A stretch of 64,000 nt of DNA, taken from NCBI RefSeq assembly GCF_002918555.1, contig NZ_PQMB01000004.1:238542-302541 (forward strand), read 5' to 3'. This DNA is from Citrobacter amalonaticus (lineage in GTDB: Bacteria > Pseudomonadota > Gammaproteobacteria > Enterobacterales > Enterobacteriaceae). The position numbers were made by a program, and so were the translations under genes. Below, in pieces: positions 19,538 to 30,309 of the stretch (position 1 is the stretch's first letter; each line of letters begins with the position of its first letter). The notes under the pieces are model-generated. The model did no database searches, was not told where the DNA came from, and saw only the letters and a list, made by a program, of their open reading frames with translations.

Positions 19538-20506
19538 TTATTTCTGATTCATGCTGCCGGAGAGGATGCAGAACACCCCCATCAGGTCAGCGTGACGGAT
19601 AGTAATCTCCGTCTTTTCATTCACTTTTGGTTTCGCATGATAAGCAATGCCCAGTCCCGCCGTCTTGATCATCGGCAGGTCGTTGGCGCCATCGCCAATC
19701 GCCACGGTTTGCGTCATCGGGATTTCATACTCCTGCGCCAGCCGGGTTAACGTGTTCGCCTTATAGCGGGCGTCAACGATGTCGCCAATGACGTTGCCGG
19801 TAAACTTACCGTCCATGATCTCCAGTTCATTGGCCACCGCCGTGGTCAGACGCAGCTTGTCACGCAGATACTCCGCAAAGAAAGTGAAGCCGCCGGAGGC
19901 AATCGCCACCTTCCAGCCGAGCGTTTCCAGCTTCAGCACCAGCTGCGTCAGCCCCGGCATCAGCGGCAGATTGTCGCGAACCTGATGCAGGATACTGGCA
20001 TCTGCGCCCTTCAGCGTCGCCACGCGGCTGCGCAGGCTGGCGGTAAAATCGAGTTCGCCGCGCATCGCGCGCTCAGTCACTTCCGCTACCCTTTCACCGG
20101 TACCAGCCAGTTTGGCGATTTCATCAATACACTCAATCTGAATCGCCGTGGAGTCCATATCCATCACCAGCAGACCTGGGGTGCGCAGATGCGGAATTTT
20201 TCCCAGCGGCGCAACATCCAGCTGCGCATCATGGGCCAGTTTAGTTGCCCGCGGCGTCAGGGAGCCTGCCAGGCGAATCACCTGATAGTCCTCAACACAC
20301 CAGGCCGCCACAATCACCATTGCTGCCCCCAGTTTGCTCTGGTACTGCGTCAGGCGCTGTTTATCCAGCCCACGACCATACAGTAGCCAGCCGCTACGAC
20401 CAGCGTGGTAATCCAGAGGCATCACCTCGTCACCACTTAATGAAAGGGGCAAACCGGGCCATAAAGAGACATCTTCAGGCAGGTCGCACCAGGTAATGTT
20501 AGGCAT
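19538..20506 (-). CDS. serB: Phosphoserine phosphatase SerB
   Basis: 322 residues, catalysing the last step of L-serine synthesis. The HAD catalytic motif is VMDMDSTAIQIEC (nucleophile and acid Asp pair), motif II is IASGGFTFF, motif IV GDGANDLPMI. The ATG at 20506 gives MPNITWCDLPEDVS and the E. coli length; an upstream in-frame ATG would add 18 unrelated residues. Divergent from the ytjB (smp) gene and followed closely by radA. Confidence 0.97.
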   Translation of the reverse strand: MPNITWCDLPEDVSLWPGLPLSLSGDEVMPLDYHAGRSGWLLYGRGLDKQRLTQYQSKLGAAMVIVAAWCVEDYQVIRLAGSLTPRATKLAHDAQLDVAPLGKIPHLRTPGLLVMDMDSTAIQIECIDEIAKLAGTGERVAEVTERAMRGELDFTASLRSRVATLKGADASILHQVRDNLPLMPGLTQLVLKLETLGWKVAIASGGFTFFAEYLRDKLRLTTAVANELEIMDGKFTGNVIGDIVDARYKANTLTRLAQEYEIPMTQTVAIGDGANDLPMIKTAGLGIAYHAKPKVNEKTEITIRHADLMGVFCILSGSMNQK

Positions 20507-20622
20507 TAAAGCTCCTGTAAAATCGTTCGGGCCGGGAATCATCCAGGGAAAATAACGCATGAGGCTACCCTGTAACCAGCGCTTCTGGCAACATTAAGCC
20601 TCAAATTTTCAGCAGGTGGAAT

Positions 20623-21267
20623 ATGGCTCGCGCAAAACTCAAATTCCGGCTTCATCGTGCAGTAATTGTATTGTTCTGTCTGGCACTGCTTGTCGCACTG
20701 ATGCAGGGCGCCTCCTGGTTTAGTCAGAACCATCAACGACAGCGCAACCCGCAGCTTGAAGAACTGGCACGCACGCTGGCGCACCAGGTGACGCTGAACA
20801 TCGCGCCGCTAATGCATACCGAAACACCCGATGAAAAGCGTATCAAAGGGGTCATCACCCAATTGACGGAAAGTAGCCGTATTCTGGATGCCGGTGTTTA
20901 CGACGAACAGGGCGATCTGATTGCCCGCGCGGGTGAGAGCGTCAATGTCCGCGACCGCCTGGCGCTGGATGGTAAAAAAGCGGGCAGCTACTTCAACCAG
21001 CAGATTGTGGAACCCATCCAGGGGAAAAACGGTCCGCTGGGTTATCTGCGCCTGACGCTCGATACCCATACCTTAGCGACCGAGGCCAGGCAGGTTGATA
21101 ATACCACCAATATTCTTCGCCTGATGTTGCTTTTGGCTTTAGCCATTGGCGTGGTGCTAACCCGTACCCTGCTACAGGGGAAACGTACCCGCTGGCAACA
21201 ATCACCCTTCCTGCTGACCGCCAGCAAACCGGTGCCGGAAGAGGAAGAGAGCGAAAAAAAAGACTAA
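20623..21267 (+). CDS. ytjB: Membrane protein YtjB (Smp)
   Basis: 214 residues with an N-terminal transmembrane helix (about 12-32), a periplasmic domain of about 135 residues ([21 protein letters not shown]), a second helix (about 164-182) and a charged C-terminal tail. The layout suggests a small sensor-like envelope protein but no function is established. Divergent from serB and 25 bp upstream of lplA, likely one transcript. Confidence 0.9.
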   Translation: MARAKLKFRLHRAVIVLFCLALLVALMQGASWFSQNHQRQRNPQLEELARTLAHQVTLNIAPLMHTETPDEKRIKGVITQLTESSRILDAGVYDEQGDLIARAGESVNVRDRLALDGKKAGSYFNQQIVEPIQGKNGPLGYLRLTLDTHTLATEARQVDNTTNILRLMLLLALAIGVVLTRTLLQGKRTRWQQSPFLLTASKPVPEEEESEKKD

Positions 21268-21292
21268 TTTACTACAGGAAAGGAAAACCGCT

Positions 21293-22309
21293 ATGTCGAC
21301 ACTTCGCCTGCTTATCTCTGACTCTTATGATCCCTGGTTTAACCTGGCGGTTGAGGAGTGTATTTTTCGCCAGATGCCCGCCACCCAGCGCGTTCTGTTT
21401 CTGTGGCGCAATGCCGACACGGTAGTCATTGGACGTGCGCAAAACCCATGGAAAGAGTGTAATACCCGGCGCATGGAAGAGGATAACGTCCGCCTTGCGC
21501 GCCGCAGCAGCGGCGGTGGCGCGGTGTTTCACGATCTCGGCAACACCTGCTTTACCTTTATGGCGGGGAAACCGGAATACGATAAAACCATCTCAACATC
21601 TATCGTGCTCAACGCCCTGAATTCGCTGGGTGTCACGGCGGATGCGTCCGGACGTAACGACCTGGTGGTGAAGACCGATAAAGGCGATCGGAAAGTTTCC
21701 GGTTCAGCCTACCGCGAAACTAAAGATCGCGGATTCCATCACGGCACGCTGTTGCTCAATGCCGATCTCAGCCGCCTGGCAAACTATCTGAACCCGGATA
21801 AAAAGAAACTCGCCGCGAAGGGAATTACCTCAGTACGTTCGCGGGTGGCAAACCTGACAGAACTGTTGCCGGGCATTACCCATGAACAGGTCTGTCATGC
21901 GGTGACGGAAGCCTTCTTTGCCCACTACGGCGAGCGCGTCGAAGCCGAAGTGATCTCACCGGATAAAACGCCAGATCTGCCGAACTTCGCCGAAACCTTT
22001 GCCCGTCAAAGCAGCTGGGAGTGGAATTTCGGTCAGGCGCCTGCTTTCTCGCATCTTCTGGACGAGCGTTTCACCTGGGGCGGCGTTGAGCTGCATTTCG
22101 ACGTGGAAAAAGGTCATATCACCCGTACACAGGTCTTTACCGACAGCCTCAATCCCGCACCGCTGGAAGCACTGGCGGGTCGTTTGCAAGGGTGCCTGTA
22201 TCGCGCAGATCGGTTGCAGCAGGAGTGCGAGGCGCTGCTGGCCGATTTCCCGGAACAGGAAAAAGAGCTGCGGGAAGTTTCTGCATGGATTGCCGGCGCG
22301 ATACGCTAA
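21293..22309 (+). CDS. lplA: Lipoate-protein ligase A
   Basis: 338 residues. It activates exogenous lipoate with ATP and transfers it to the lipoyl domains of 2-oxoacid dehydrogenases and GcvH. Family signatures [15 protein letters not shown] (about 70-84) and KVSGSAYRE (lipoyl-AMP Lys) are present, followed by the C-terminal accessory domain. Preceded by AGGAAAGG ribosome site. Next gene downstream is deoD on the opposite strand; the E. coli gene yjjJ (hipH) normally between them is absent. Confidence 0.97.
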   Translation: MSTLRLLISDSYDPWFNLAVEECIFRQMPATQRVLFLWRNADTVVIGRAQNPWKECNTRRMEEDNVRLARRSSGGGAVFHDLGNTCFTFMAGKPEYDKTISTSIVLNALNSLGVTADASGRNDLVVKTDKGDRKVSGSAYRETKDRGFHHGTLLLNADLSRLANYLNPDKKKLAAKGITSVRSRVANLTELLPGITHEQVCHAVTEAFFAHYGERVEAEVISPDKTPDLPNFAETFARQSSWEWNFGQAPAFSHLLDERFTWGGVELHFDVEKGHITRTQVFTDSLNPAPLEALAGRLQGCLYRADRLQQECEALLADFPEQEKELREVSAWIAGAIR

Positions 22310-22385
22310 TAAAAAGCCCGCTGGCGATGTCCGGCGGGCCTGAGGATCCTCAGGCCGGGTAAGGCATCACTGCCACCCGGCACAA
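22310..22385. terminator. deo operon terminator and palindromes between lplA and deoD
   Basis: A hairpin with GCCCGC and GCGGGC arms followed on the minus strand by T-run serves deoD. Next to it is a perfect 16-bp palindrome CCTGAGGATCCTCAGG (22339-22354) and a weaker CCGGGT/ACCCGG stem. It probably ends both convergent transcripts. Confidence 0.75.
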
Positions 22386-22391
22386 AACAAC

Positions 22392-23111
22392 TTACTCTTT
22401 ATCGCCCAGCAGAACAGATTCCAGCGCGATTTTGATCATGTCGTTGAAGGTGGTCTGGCGCTCGGCGGCAGTGGTCTGCTCGTGCGTACGAATATGGTCG
22501 GACACGGTGCAGATAGTCAGCGCTTTCGCACCAAACTCAGCCGCCACGCCGTAGATACCCGCCGCTTCCATTTCCACGCCCAGAATGCCGTATTTTTCCA
22601 TCACGTCGAACATTTCGCCGTCCGGAGAGTAGAACAGATCCGCAGAGAACAGGTTGCCCACGCGCGCGTCAACGCCCAGCGCTTTCGCCGCGTCAACCGC
22701 GTTACGCACCATGCCGAAATCAGCGATAGCAGCAAAGTCATGATCTTTAAAACGGATACGGTTAACTTTGGAGTCGGTGCAGGCACCCATGCCAATCACG
22801 ACATCACGCAGCTTCACGTCCATACGCACTGCGCCGCAGGAGCCAACGCGAATGATTTTCTTCACGCCGAAATCAGTGATCAGTTCTTTGGTGTAAATGG
22901 AGCAGGACGGGATACCCATCCCATGACCCATTACGGAGATCTTACGACCTTTGTAGGTACCGGTGAAGCCTAACATGCCGCGAACGTTATTAACCTCACG
23001 GACATCTTCGAGGAAAGTCTCAGCAATGTGCTTTGCACGCAGCGGATCGCCCGGCATCAGCACAACATCAGCGAAATCACCCAGTTCAGCGTTAATATGT
23101 GGGGTAGCCAT
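22392..23111 (-). CDS. deoD: Purine nucleoside phosphorylase DeoD
   Basis: 239 residues of the hexameric bacterial PNP family, which cleaves purine (deoxy)nucleosides with phosphate. Typical segments: [42 protein letters not shown] and [16 protein letters not shown] (ribose-binding Met/Glu); catalytic Asp in CTVSDH. Last gene of deoCABD, separated from deoB by an ERIC-like element. Confidence 0.98.
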   Translation of the reverse strand: MATPHINAELGDFADVVLMPGDPLRAKHIAETFLEDVREVNNVRGMLGFTGTYKGRKISVMGHGMGIPSCSIYTKELITDFGVKKIIRVGSCGAVRMDVKLRDVVIGMGACTDSKVNRIRFKDHDFAAIADFGMVRNAVDAAKALGVDARVGNLFSADLFYSPDGEMFDVMEKYGILGVEMEAAGIYGVAAEFGAKALTICTVSDHIRTHEQTTAAERQTTFNDMIKIALESVLLGDKE

Positions 23112-23136
23112 ATTCAGTTCCTTATCAAATAGTGAA

Positions 23137-23262
23137 AATACCCTATGGATTTCGCGTTGTGGGAAGGCGGCGAATTCGGGAGTCCCCGGTCACACAGATT
23201 AACGATGTGACCGGGATCAGCGAATGAAGCCAGCGTCCCTGGAGCGCGAAAGACGACGGGTA
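23137..23262. repeat. ERIC-like element between deoB and deoD
   Basis: About 126 bp with the same outer ends as the element at 18014 (ATACCCTATGGATT and GACGACGGGTAT) and the block GGGAAGGCGGC, but with a different central stem: CCCGGTCACA pairs with TGTGACCGGG. It ends at the deoB stop codon. Confidence 0.72.
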
Positions 23263-24507
<1,245 letters not shown>

Positions 24508-24537
24508 TCATAAAAAATCGATCAGATCAGTATATAA

Positions 24538-25860
24538 CTATTCGGTAATACGACGATAGACCGTTGGTGTGCTTTCTGGCGCCTTATCGTCAAGGATCAT
24601 TGCCGCTTTGACGGCTTTCGCCGCTTCCTGCCAGCTGGCCTCGTCTTTGGCGTGGATCACTGCCAGCGGACGCTGCCCGTCAACGCTGTCGCCCAGACGC
24701 GCCATATCGGTAAAGCCGACGCTGTAATCAATGGTGTCCGATGCCTGGCGACGACCGCCCCCCATCGAGACCACCGCCATGCCCAGCGCACGGGTGTCCA
24801 TCGCGCTGACGAACCCTTCGGTATCGGCATATACGGCCTTGCTGAGCATCGCCGTCGGCAGATAGTTCGCGTAATTTTCCACGAAATCGGTCGGCCCTTT
24901 CTGCGCTGCAACCATGCGACCAAAGATTTCCGCTGCTTTACCGTTATCCAGCACCGCTTGCAGTTTCGCGCGCGCCTCAGCATCATCTTTAGCAAGCTGA
25001 CCGGAGATCAGCATCTCAACGCACAGTGCCATGGTGACGTCAAACAGACGTGGATTGCGGTACTCGCCAGTCAGGAACTGCACGGCTTCGCGCACTTCTA
25101 CGGCGTTGCCCGCACTGGAAGCCAGCACCTGGTTCATGTCGGTCAGCAGGGCGGTCGTGCGAACGCCTGCGCCGTTTGCCACGCCGACAATCGCTTCGGC
25201 CAGGGCTTCAGATAGCTCATAGGTGGGCATAAAGGCGCCACTGCCTACCTTCACGTCCATCACCAGCGCATCCAGCCCTTCCGCCAGTTTTTTCGCCAGA
25301 ATAGAGCCGGTAATCAGCGGAATGGAGTCCACAGTCGCGGTAATGTCGCGGGTCGCGTAAAAACGTTTGTCCGCCGGTGCGAGCGAGCTGGTCTGCCCAA
25401 TAATCGCCACACCCACGTCTTTAATAATTTCGCGGAAGCGGTTGTCGTCCGGGAAGATGTCAAACCCCGGAATCGCTTCCAGTTTGTCGAGCGTACCGCC
25501 GGTATGACCGAGGCCGCGACCGGAGATCATCGGCACGTAGCCGCCGCATGCTGCCACCATGGGGCCAAGCATCAGCGACGTAACGTCGCCCACCCCGCCG
25601 GTGGAGTGCTTATCCACAATCGGGCCGTTCAGATTCAGACTCTTCCAGTCCAGAACGGTACCTGAATCCCGCATCGCCATGGTCAACGAAACGCGTTCCG
25701 GCATCGTCATATCGTGGAAGAAAATGGTCATCGCCAGGGCGGCAATCTGCCCTTCGGAGATCGTGTTATCACGAATACCATTGATAAAGAAACGAATCTC
25801 TTCGTCGCTCAACGCATGACCATCACGTTTTTTACGAATAATTTCTTGTGCGAGAAACAC
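24538..25860 (-). CDS. deoA: Thymidine phosphorylase DeoA
   Basis: 440 residues, cleaving thymidine to thymine and deoxyribose 1-phosphate. Phosphate-binding signature [17 protein letters not shown] (about 84-100) and [16 protein letters not shown] are diagnostic. Second gene of the deo operon, 51 bp before deoB and separated from deoC by a hairpin and an ERIC element. Confidence 0.98.
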
Positions 25861-25887
25861 GGTAACCCCCTGAGATCAAGGTTAAAT

Positions 25888-25906
25888 GCGGCGGTTAACC
25901 CGCCGC
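25888..25906. repeat. Stem-loop between deoC and deoA
   Basis: GCGGCGGTTAACCCGCCGC forms a short GC-rich hairpin just upstream of the deoA ribosome site. With the adjacent ERIC element it may affect relative expression of deoC and deoA. Confidence 0.5.
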
Positions 25907-25914
25907 GAAAAATA

Positions 25915-26036
25915 TTACTCCAGATAATTCGAGTTGCAGGAAGGCGGCAAGGGAACGCCCCCAGGAGCTTACACAAGTAAGTGACTGGGGTGAGAGTGCC
26001 GCCAGCGCACCTGCAGCTTGAAGTATGACGAGTAAT
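25915..26036. repeat. Classic ERIC element between deoC and deoA
   Basis: About 122 bp closely matching the ERIC consensus: ends ATTACTCCAGATAATTCGAG and CTTGAAGTATGACGAGTAAT, core CCCCAGGAGCTTACA followed by AAGTAAGTGACTGGGGTGAG. It abuts the deoC stop codon, so deo mRNA would contain its long hairpin. Confidence 0.93.
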
Positions 26037-26815
26037 TAGTAGCTGCTTGCGCTCTTACCGTCGCCGTGGCCCAGAGCCTTCAACAGGCTTGCCAGCAGGC
26101 TGGATGCGCCAAAGCGATAATGACGGGAGTCCGCCCAGTCAGCGCCAAACAGCCCATCCGCAATGGCGAGGAACTGCTGTGCATCTTCTGCGGTACGTAC
26201 GCCACCAGCCGGTTTAAAACCGACGGTCTTTTCCACACCCATATCGCGGATCACTTCCATCATGATACGGGCGCTTTCCGGGGTCGCGTTCACCGGAACT
26301 TTGCCGGTAGAGGTTTTAATGAAATCCGCACCGGCTTTAATGGAAATTTCAGAGGCTTTACGAATAAGCGCTTCTTCTTTCAGCTCACCGGTTTCGATGA
26401 TCACTTTAAGCAGGACGTTTGCCGCGGCGCATGCGTCTTTACAGGCTTTCACTAAATCAAAACCAACCTGTTCGTTACCGGCAATCAGCGCGCGGTACGG
26501 GAATACCACGTCAACTTCGTCCGCTCCGTAAGCAATCGCCGCGCGGGTTTCCGCCAGCGCGATATCGATGTCATCATTACCGTGCGGGAAGTTAGTCACG
26601 GTTGCAATGCGGATATCCGGGGTTCCCTGCGCTTGCAGAGTCTTACGCGCAATCGGGATAAAACGCGGATAAATGCAGATTGCGGCGGTGTTACCAACCG
26701 GGGTTTTCGCCTGATGGCACAACGCGATCACTTTTTCATTGGTGTCGTCGTCGTTCAGAGTCGTCAGATCCATCAGTTTCAGTGCACGCAGGCTGCTTGC
26801 TTTTAAATCAGTCAT
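26036..26815 (-). CDS. deoC: Deoxyribose-phosphate aldolase DeoC
   Basis: 259 residues, class I aldolase splitting deoxyribose 5-phosphate to acetaldehyde and glyceraldehyde 3-phosphate. The Schiff-base Lys is in [11 protein letters not shown] and the second active-site Lys in [11 protein letters not shown]. The ATG at 26815 gives [13 protein letters not shown] and the E. coli length; an upstream in-frame ATG reaches the promoter. First gene of deoCABD, under DeoR, CytR and CRP control as judged from the upstream sites. Confidence 0.98.
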   Translation of the reverse strand: MTDLKASSLRALKLMDLTTLNDDDTNEKVIALCHQAKTPVGNTAAICIYPRFIPIARKTLQAQGTPDIRIATVTNFPHGNDDIDIALAETRAAIAYGADEVDVVFPYRALIAGNEQVGFDLVKACKDACAAANVLLKVIIETGELKEEALIRKASEISIKAGADFIKTSTGKVPVNATPESARIMMEVIRDMGVEKTVGFKPAGGVRTAEDAQQFLAIADGLFGADWADSRHYRFGASSLLASLLKALGHGDGKSASSY

Positions 26816-26861
26816 TTCAATCTCCAACGGCGTTGCCGTATAAAATTTCACCTTGCGAGTC

Positions 26862-26877
26862 TGTTAGTATTCTAACA
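26862..26877 (-). promoter_or_regulatory. DeoR operator O2 (deoP2)
   Basis: TGTTAGTATTCTAACA, a 16-bp palindrome with one central deviation from the known DeoR operator TGTTAGAATTCTAACA. It is about 47 bp upstream of the deoC start. Confidence 0.88.
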
Positions 26878-26891
26878 TTCGCTCGCCATTA

Positions 26892-26913
26892 CACTTCGAT
26901 ATACATCACAGTT
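26892..26913 (-). promoter_or_regulatory. CRP site 1 of deoP2
   Basis: On the minus strand CTGTGATGTATATCGAAG, matching the recalled E. coli deoP2 CRP1 site at nearly all positions. Its centre is 53 bp from the second CRP site, the spacing known to position CytR between two CRP dimers. Confidence 0.8.
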
Positions 26914-26944
26914 AATGAAAACTTCGTACAAATTTGCATTACTG

Positions 26945-26966
26945 TAATGAGATCAACTTCAAACAA
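26945..26966 (-). promoter_or_regulatory. CRP site 2 of deoP2
   Basis: On the minus strand TTTGAAGTTGATCTCATT, resembling the recalled E. coli CRP2 site of deoP2 and spaced 53 bp centre-to-centre from CRP site 1. The two together suggest CRP-CytR control of deoP2. Confidence 0.7.
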
Positions 26967-27076
26967 TTAACCTTCGCCCCGCTATTCTTCTGTTCGCAAG
27001 CGGATCAGGATCAAAGGTGCCACTGCGGCAACTTTCTACAATGACGCCTCATCTTCGGCATAAAAAGGAAACGCAG

Positions 27077-28627
27077 ATGCCTACTTCAAGCGAAACAGCG
27101 CTGCAACAACGTTGCCAGCAAATTGTGACCAGCCCGGTACTCAGCCCTGAGCAGAAACGCCATTTTCTGGCACTGGAGGCCGAGAACAACCTGCCTTATC
27201 CGCAGCTGCCTGCCGAAGCCCGCCGCGCGCTGGATGACGGTGTTATCTGCGATATGTTCGAAGGTCACGCGCCGTTCAAACCGCGCTACGTTCTCCCTGA
27301 TTACGCGTGTTTCCTGGCAAACGGTTCGGCCTGGCTGGAGCTGGAAGGCGCACAGGATCTTGATGATGCCTTGTCCTTACTGACCATCCTGTACCACCAT
27401 GTTCCGTCCGTTACCTCGATGCCGGTTTATCTCGGCCAGCTTGATACGCTGCTGCAACCATATGTTAGAATTCTAACACAAGAAGCGATCGATATCCGAA
27501 TAAAACGTTTCTGGCGTTATCTTGACAGAACGCTGCCAGATGCTTTTATGCATGCCAATATTGGCCCAGCGGACACCCCCATTACCCGCGCCATTTTGCG
27601 CGCCGATGCTGAGCTAAAGCAGGTAGCACCTAACCTGACGTTTATCTATGATCCCGATATCACACCGGACGATCTGCTGCTGGAGGTTGCTAAAAATATC
27701 TGTGAATGCAGCAAACCGCACATTTCCAATGGCCCGGTTAATGATAAAATTTTCACAAAAGGTCACTATGGCGTCGTCAGTTGTTACAACTCTCTGCCGC
27801 TTGCCGGCGGCGGCAGTACGCTGGTACGGCTTAATCTGAAAGCCATCGCAGAGCGCAGCGAGTCTGTCGATGACTTCTTTAGCCGGACCCTGCCGCACTA
27901 TTGCCAGCAGCAGATCGCCATCATCAATGCGCGATGTGAATTCCTCTATGAAAAATCACAATTCTTTGAGAATAGCTTCCTGGTACAGGAAGGGTTGATC
28001 GATCCGCAACGTTTTGTGCCGATGTTTGGTATGTACGGCCTGGCGGAAGCGGTAAACCTGCTGTGCGAAAAGACGGGGATGAATGCCCGTTACGGGAAAG
28101 AGGAAACGGCCAACGATCTGGGTTATCGCATCAGCGCCCGGCTTGCCGAATTTGTCGAAAATACACCGGTAAAATATGGCTGGAAACAGCGCGCGATGCT
28201 GCATGCTCAGTCCGGCATCAGCTCTGATATCGGTATCACGCCTGGCGCACGTTTACCGTACGGCGATGAACCGGATCCGATCACCCATCTGCAAACCGTC
28301 GCGCCGCACCATGCGTATTACCATTCCGGGATCAGCGATATTCTGACGCTGGATGAGACGATCAAACGTAACCCACAGGCGTTGGTACAGCTCTGCCTCG
28401 GTGCCTTCAGGGCGGGAATGCGCGAGTTCACCGCCAACGTCAGTGGCAACGATCTGGTGCGCGTCACGGGTTATATGGTGCGCCTGTCCGATCTGGAAAA
28501 GTATCGCGCTGAAGGATCCCGCACTAATACCACCTGGCTTGGGGAAGAAGCCGCGCGTAATACCCATATTCTGGAACGGCAGGCCCGCGTGATTAGCCAT
28601 GAACAGCAGATGCGCTTCGGTAAGTAA
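27077..28627 (+). CDS. yjjI: Glycyl-radical enzyme family protein YjjI
   Basis: 516 residues. The C-terminus has the glycyl-radical motif VRVTGYMVR with the radical Gly at 465, and a candidate thiyl Cys236 in [14 protein letters not shown]. It is shorter than pyruvate formate-lyases and belongs to the YjjI (DUF3029) branch, whose substrate is unknown to me. I chose ATG at 27077 ([11 protein letters not shown]) after an AAGGAAACGCAG ribosome site; an upstream in-frame ATG at 27017 lies in the promoter region. Divergent from deoC; its coding region contains the distal DeoR operator. The activase yjjW overlaps its 3' end. Confidence 0.92.
   Translation: MPTSSETALQQRCQQIVTSPVLSPEQKRHFLALEAENNLPYPQLPAEARRALDDGVICDMFEGHAPFKPRYVLPDYACFLANGSAWLELEGAQDLDDALSLLTILYHHVPSVTSMPVYLGQLDTLLQPYVRILTQEAIDIRIKRFWRYLDRTLPDAFMHANIGPADTPITRAILRADAELKQVAPNLTFIYDPDITPDDLLLEVAKNICECSKPHISNGPVNDKIFTKGHYGVVSCYNSLPLAGGGSTLVRLNLKAIAERSESVDDFFSRTLPHYCQQQIAIINARCEFLYEKSQFFENSFLVQEGLIDPQRFVPMFGMYGLAEAVNLLCEKTGMNARYGKEETANDLGYRISARLAEFVENTPVKYGWKQRAMLHAQSGISSDIGITPGARLPYGDEPDPITHLQTVAPHHAYYHSGISDILTLDETIKRNPQALVQLCLGAFRAGMREFTANVSGNDLVRVTGYMVRLSDLEKYRAEGSRTNTTWLGEEAARNTHILERQARVISHEQQMRFGK
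27463..27478. promoter_or_regulatory. DeoR operator O1 (deoP1), inside yjjI
   Basis: TGTTAGAATTCTAACA, an exact match to the known DeoR operator and a perfect palindrome. It lies within yjjI codons about 129-134 and is 601 bp centre-to-centre from O2, close to the roughly 599 bp I recall for E. coli, where DeoR loops DNA between the sites. Confidence 0.93.
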
Positions 28628-29462
28628 AATTATTCCCTTCTCCTGCGTGGACGGGCCAGGCAGTCGCCTGGCTCTGTTTTTGCAGGGATGCAACCTTCGC
28701 TGTAAAAATTGCCACAACCCCTGGACAATGGGACGTTGCAACGATTGCGGGGAGTGTGTTCCACAGTGCCCGCATCAGGCGCTGAGCCTCAGTGCGGGCA
28801 ACGTTGTGTGGCGGGCAGATATCTGCGAGCAGTGCGACACCTGCCTGCAGATGTGTCCGCATCATGCAACGCCGATGGCGCAAACCATGAGCGTCGACGA
28901 TGTGCTGTGTCATATCCGCAAAGCATCGCTATTTATTGAAGGTATTACCGTCAGCGGCGGCGAGGCGACAACACAGTTGCCGTTTATTGTCGCGCTGTTC
29001 ACTGCCATTAAGGCCAACCCACAGCTGCAATCGTTAAGCTGCCTGGTGGACAGCAACGGTCTGCTCAGCGAAACCGGCTGGGAAAAACTGCTGCCGCTTT
29101 GCGACGGCGTGATGCTGGATCTCAAAGCCTGGGACAGCGCGTGTCACAGGCGGCTCACCGGGCGGGATAATGCGCCGATCAAGCGCAGCATTACTCTACT
29201 GGCAGAACAGGGAAAACTGGCGGAACTACGTCTGCTGGTGATCCCCGGTCAGGTTGATTATTTGCAGCATATCGCTCCGCTGGCGGCATTTATCAGGCAA
29301 CTTGACGACGTACCGGTACGCCTAAATGCCTTCCATGCTCATGGTGTTTACGGTGAAGCCCGTGAATGGCCGAGCGCCACGCCGAAGGATGTGGAGCAGC
29401 TGGCAGAAGCATTACGGGAACGTGGCGTGGATAAACTGATCTTCCCGGCGCTGTATCTTTAG
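28599..29462 (+). CDS. yjjW: Radical-SAM activating enzyme YjjW
   Basis: 287 residues of the PFL-activase type. The radical-SAM CX3CX2C motif is CNLRCKNC (about 31-38); a ferredoxin-like insert carries two 4Fe-4S motifs ([12 protein letters not shown] and [12 protein letters not shown]); the SAM-binding GGE is in VSGGEATTQ. It should install the glycyl radical on YjjI. It starts 29 bp before the yjjI stop, implying coupled translation of enzyme and activator. Confidence 0.93.
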   Translation: MNSRCASVSKIIPFSCVDGPGSRLALFLQGCNLRCKNCHNPWTMGRCNDCGECVPQCPHQALSLSAGNVVWRADICEQCDTCLQMCPHHATPMAQTMSVDDVLCHIRKASLFIEGITVSGGEATTQLPFIVALFTAIKANPQLQSLSCLVDSNGLLSETGWEKLLPLCDGVMLDLKAWDSACHRRLTGRDNAPIKRSITLLAEQGKLAELRLLVIPGQVDYLQHIAPLAAFIRQLDDVPVRLNAFHAHGVYGEAREWPSATPKDVEQLAEALRERGVDKLIFPALYL

Positions 29463-29502
29463 CGGCTGAATACACAAAATAATTCCAGATGTATCAGGAC
29501 CG

Positions 29503-30309
29503 CTAACAACGCGGCAACGTGAAGGATGAGGTGTGCAGATTGAACAATGCCATCGTATTGCGGTACAGCGCTTCGGCTATCACGTCAGCCGGTTCCGGAC
29601 GCAGCTCACATAACACCGAAAACACCCTGGCTGCCTGCTCCGGACGGTTCGGCTGCCCCTGAAAACCATTCAGCGGCATATCCGGCGCGTCGGTTTCCAG
29701 CAGCAGCGCCTCCAGAGGCAGTTGCGCCATCACGTCACGCGTTTTACTGGCGCGCGGATAAGTAATCGTGCCGCCCACACCAATTTTATACCCCAACTGC
29801 ACAAACCTCTCCGCTTGCTGCAAGCTACCGGAGAAGCCATGCACCACCCCCGTTCGCGGCAGATCCTGACGCTTAAGATGCATCGCCAGCTTATCGTGAG
29901 TACGCCGCGAGTGGAGGATCACCGGCAGATCGTAGCGTTTTGCCAGGTTAAGCTGCAACGCGAATAACGACTCCTGCCGTTCAAACTGTGGATCATCCCG
30001 ATACAGATCGAGACCTATCTCACCGACCGCCACGACTTTGCCCGCCCCCTTTTCCAATGCCTGTTGCAGCCGCTCCAGACTGTCGCGTTGATGGCGTTCA
30101 ATCACTATTGGATGCAGCCCCAGCGCGGCAAACAGAGGCGGAAATTGTTCGGCCAGTGCCAGCACGCGCCCAAAATGTGCCGCCTCTGTCGCCGGTATAA
30201 TGATTTTTTCGACGCCCGCCTCAGCCGCACGTCTGAGACTGTCAGCCTCGTCCCCGGTAAACGGCGGAAAATCAAAATGACAGTGTGTGTCGATAAAGCG
30301 AATGCTCAC
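29503..30309 (-). CDS. yjjV: TatD-family metal-dependent hydrolase YjjV
   Basis: 268 residues of the TatD amidohydrolase-like family: FIDTHCHFDFPPF near the N-terminus (HxH metal ligands), VGEIGLDLYRD, LPVILHSRRTHD, GVVHGFSGS and LLETDAPDMPL. Related proteins are DNases or D-aminoacyl hydrolases; the substrate of YjjV is not fixed. Its start overlaps the yjjU stop by four bases (ATGA type), so the two are translationally coupled. Confidence 0.92.
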   Translation of the reverse strand: MSIRFIDTHCHFDFPPFTGDEADSLRRAAEAGVEKIIIPATEAAHFGRVLALAEQFPPLFAALGLHPIVIERHQRDSLERLQQALEKGAGKVVAVGEIGLDLYRDDPQFERQESLFALQLNLAKRYDLPVILHSRRTHDKLAMHLKRQDLPRTGVVHGFSGSLQQAERFVQLGYKIGVGGTITYPRASKTRDVMAQLPLEALLLETDAPDMPLNGFQGQPNRPEQAARVFSVLCELRPEPADVIAEALYRNTMALFNLHTSSFTLPRC

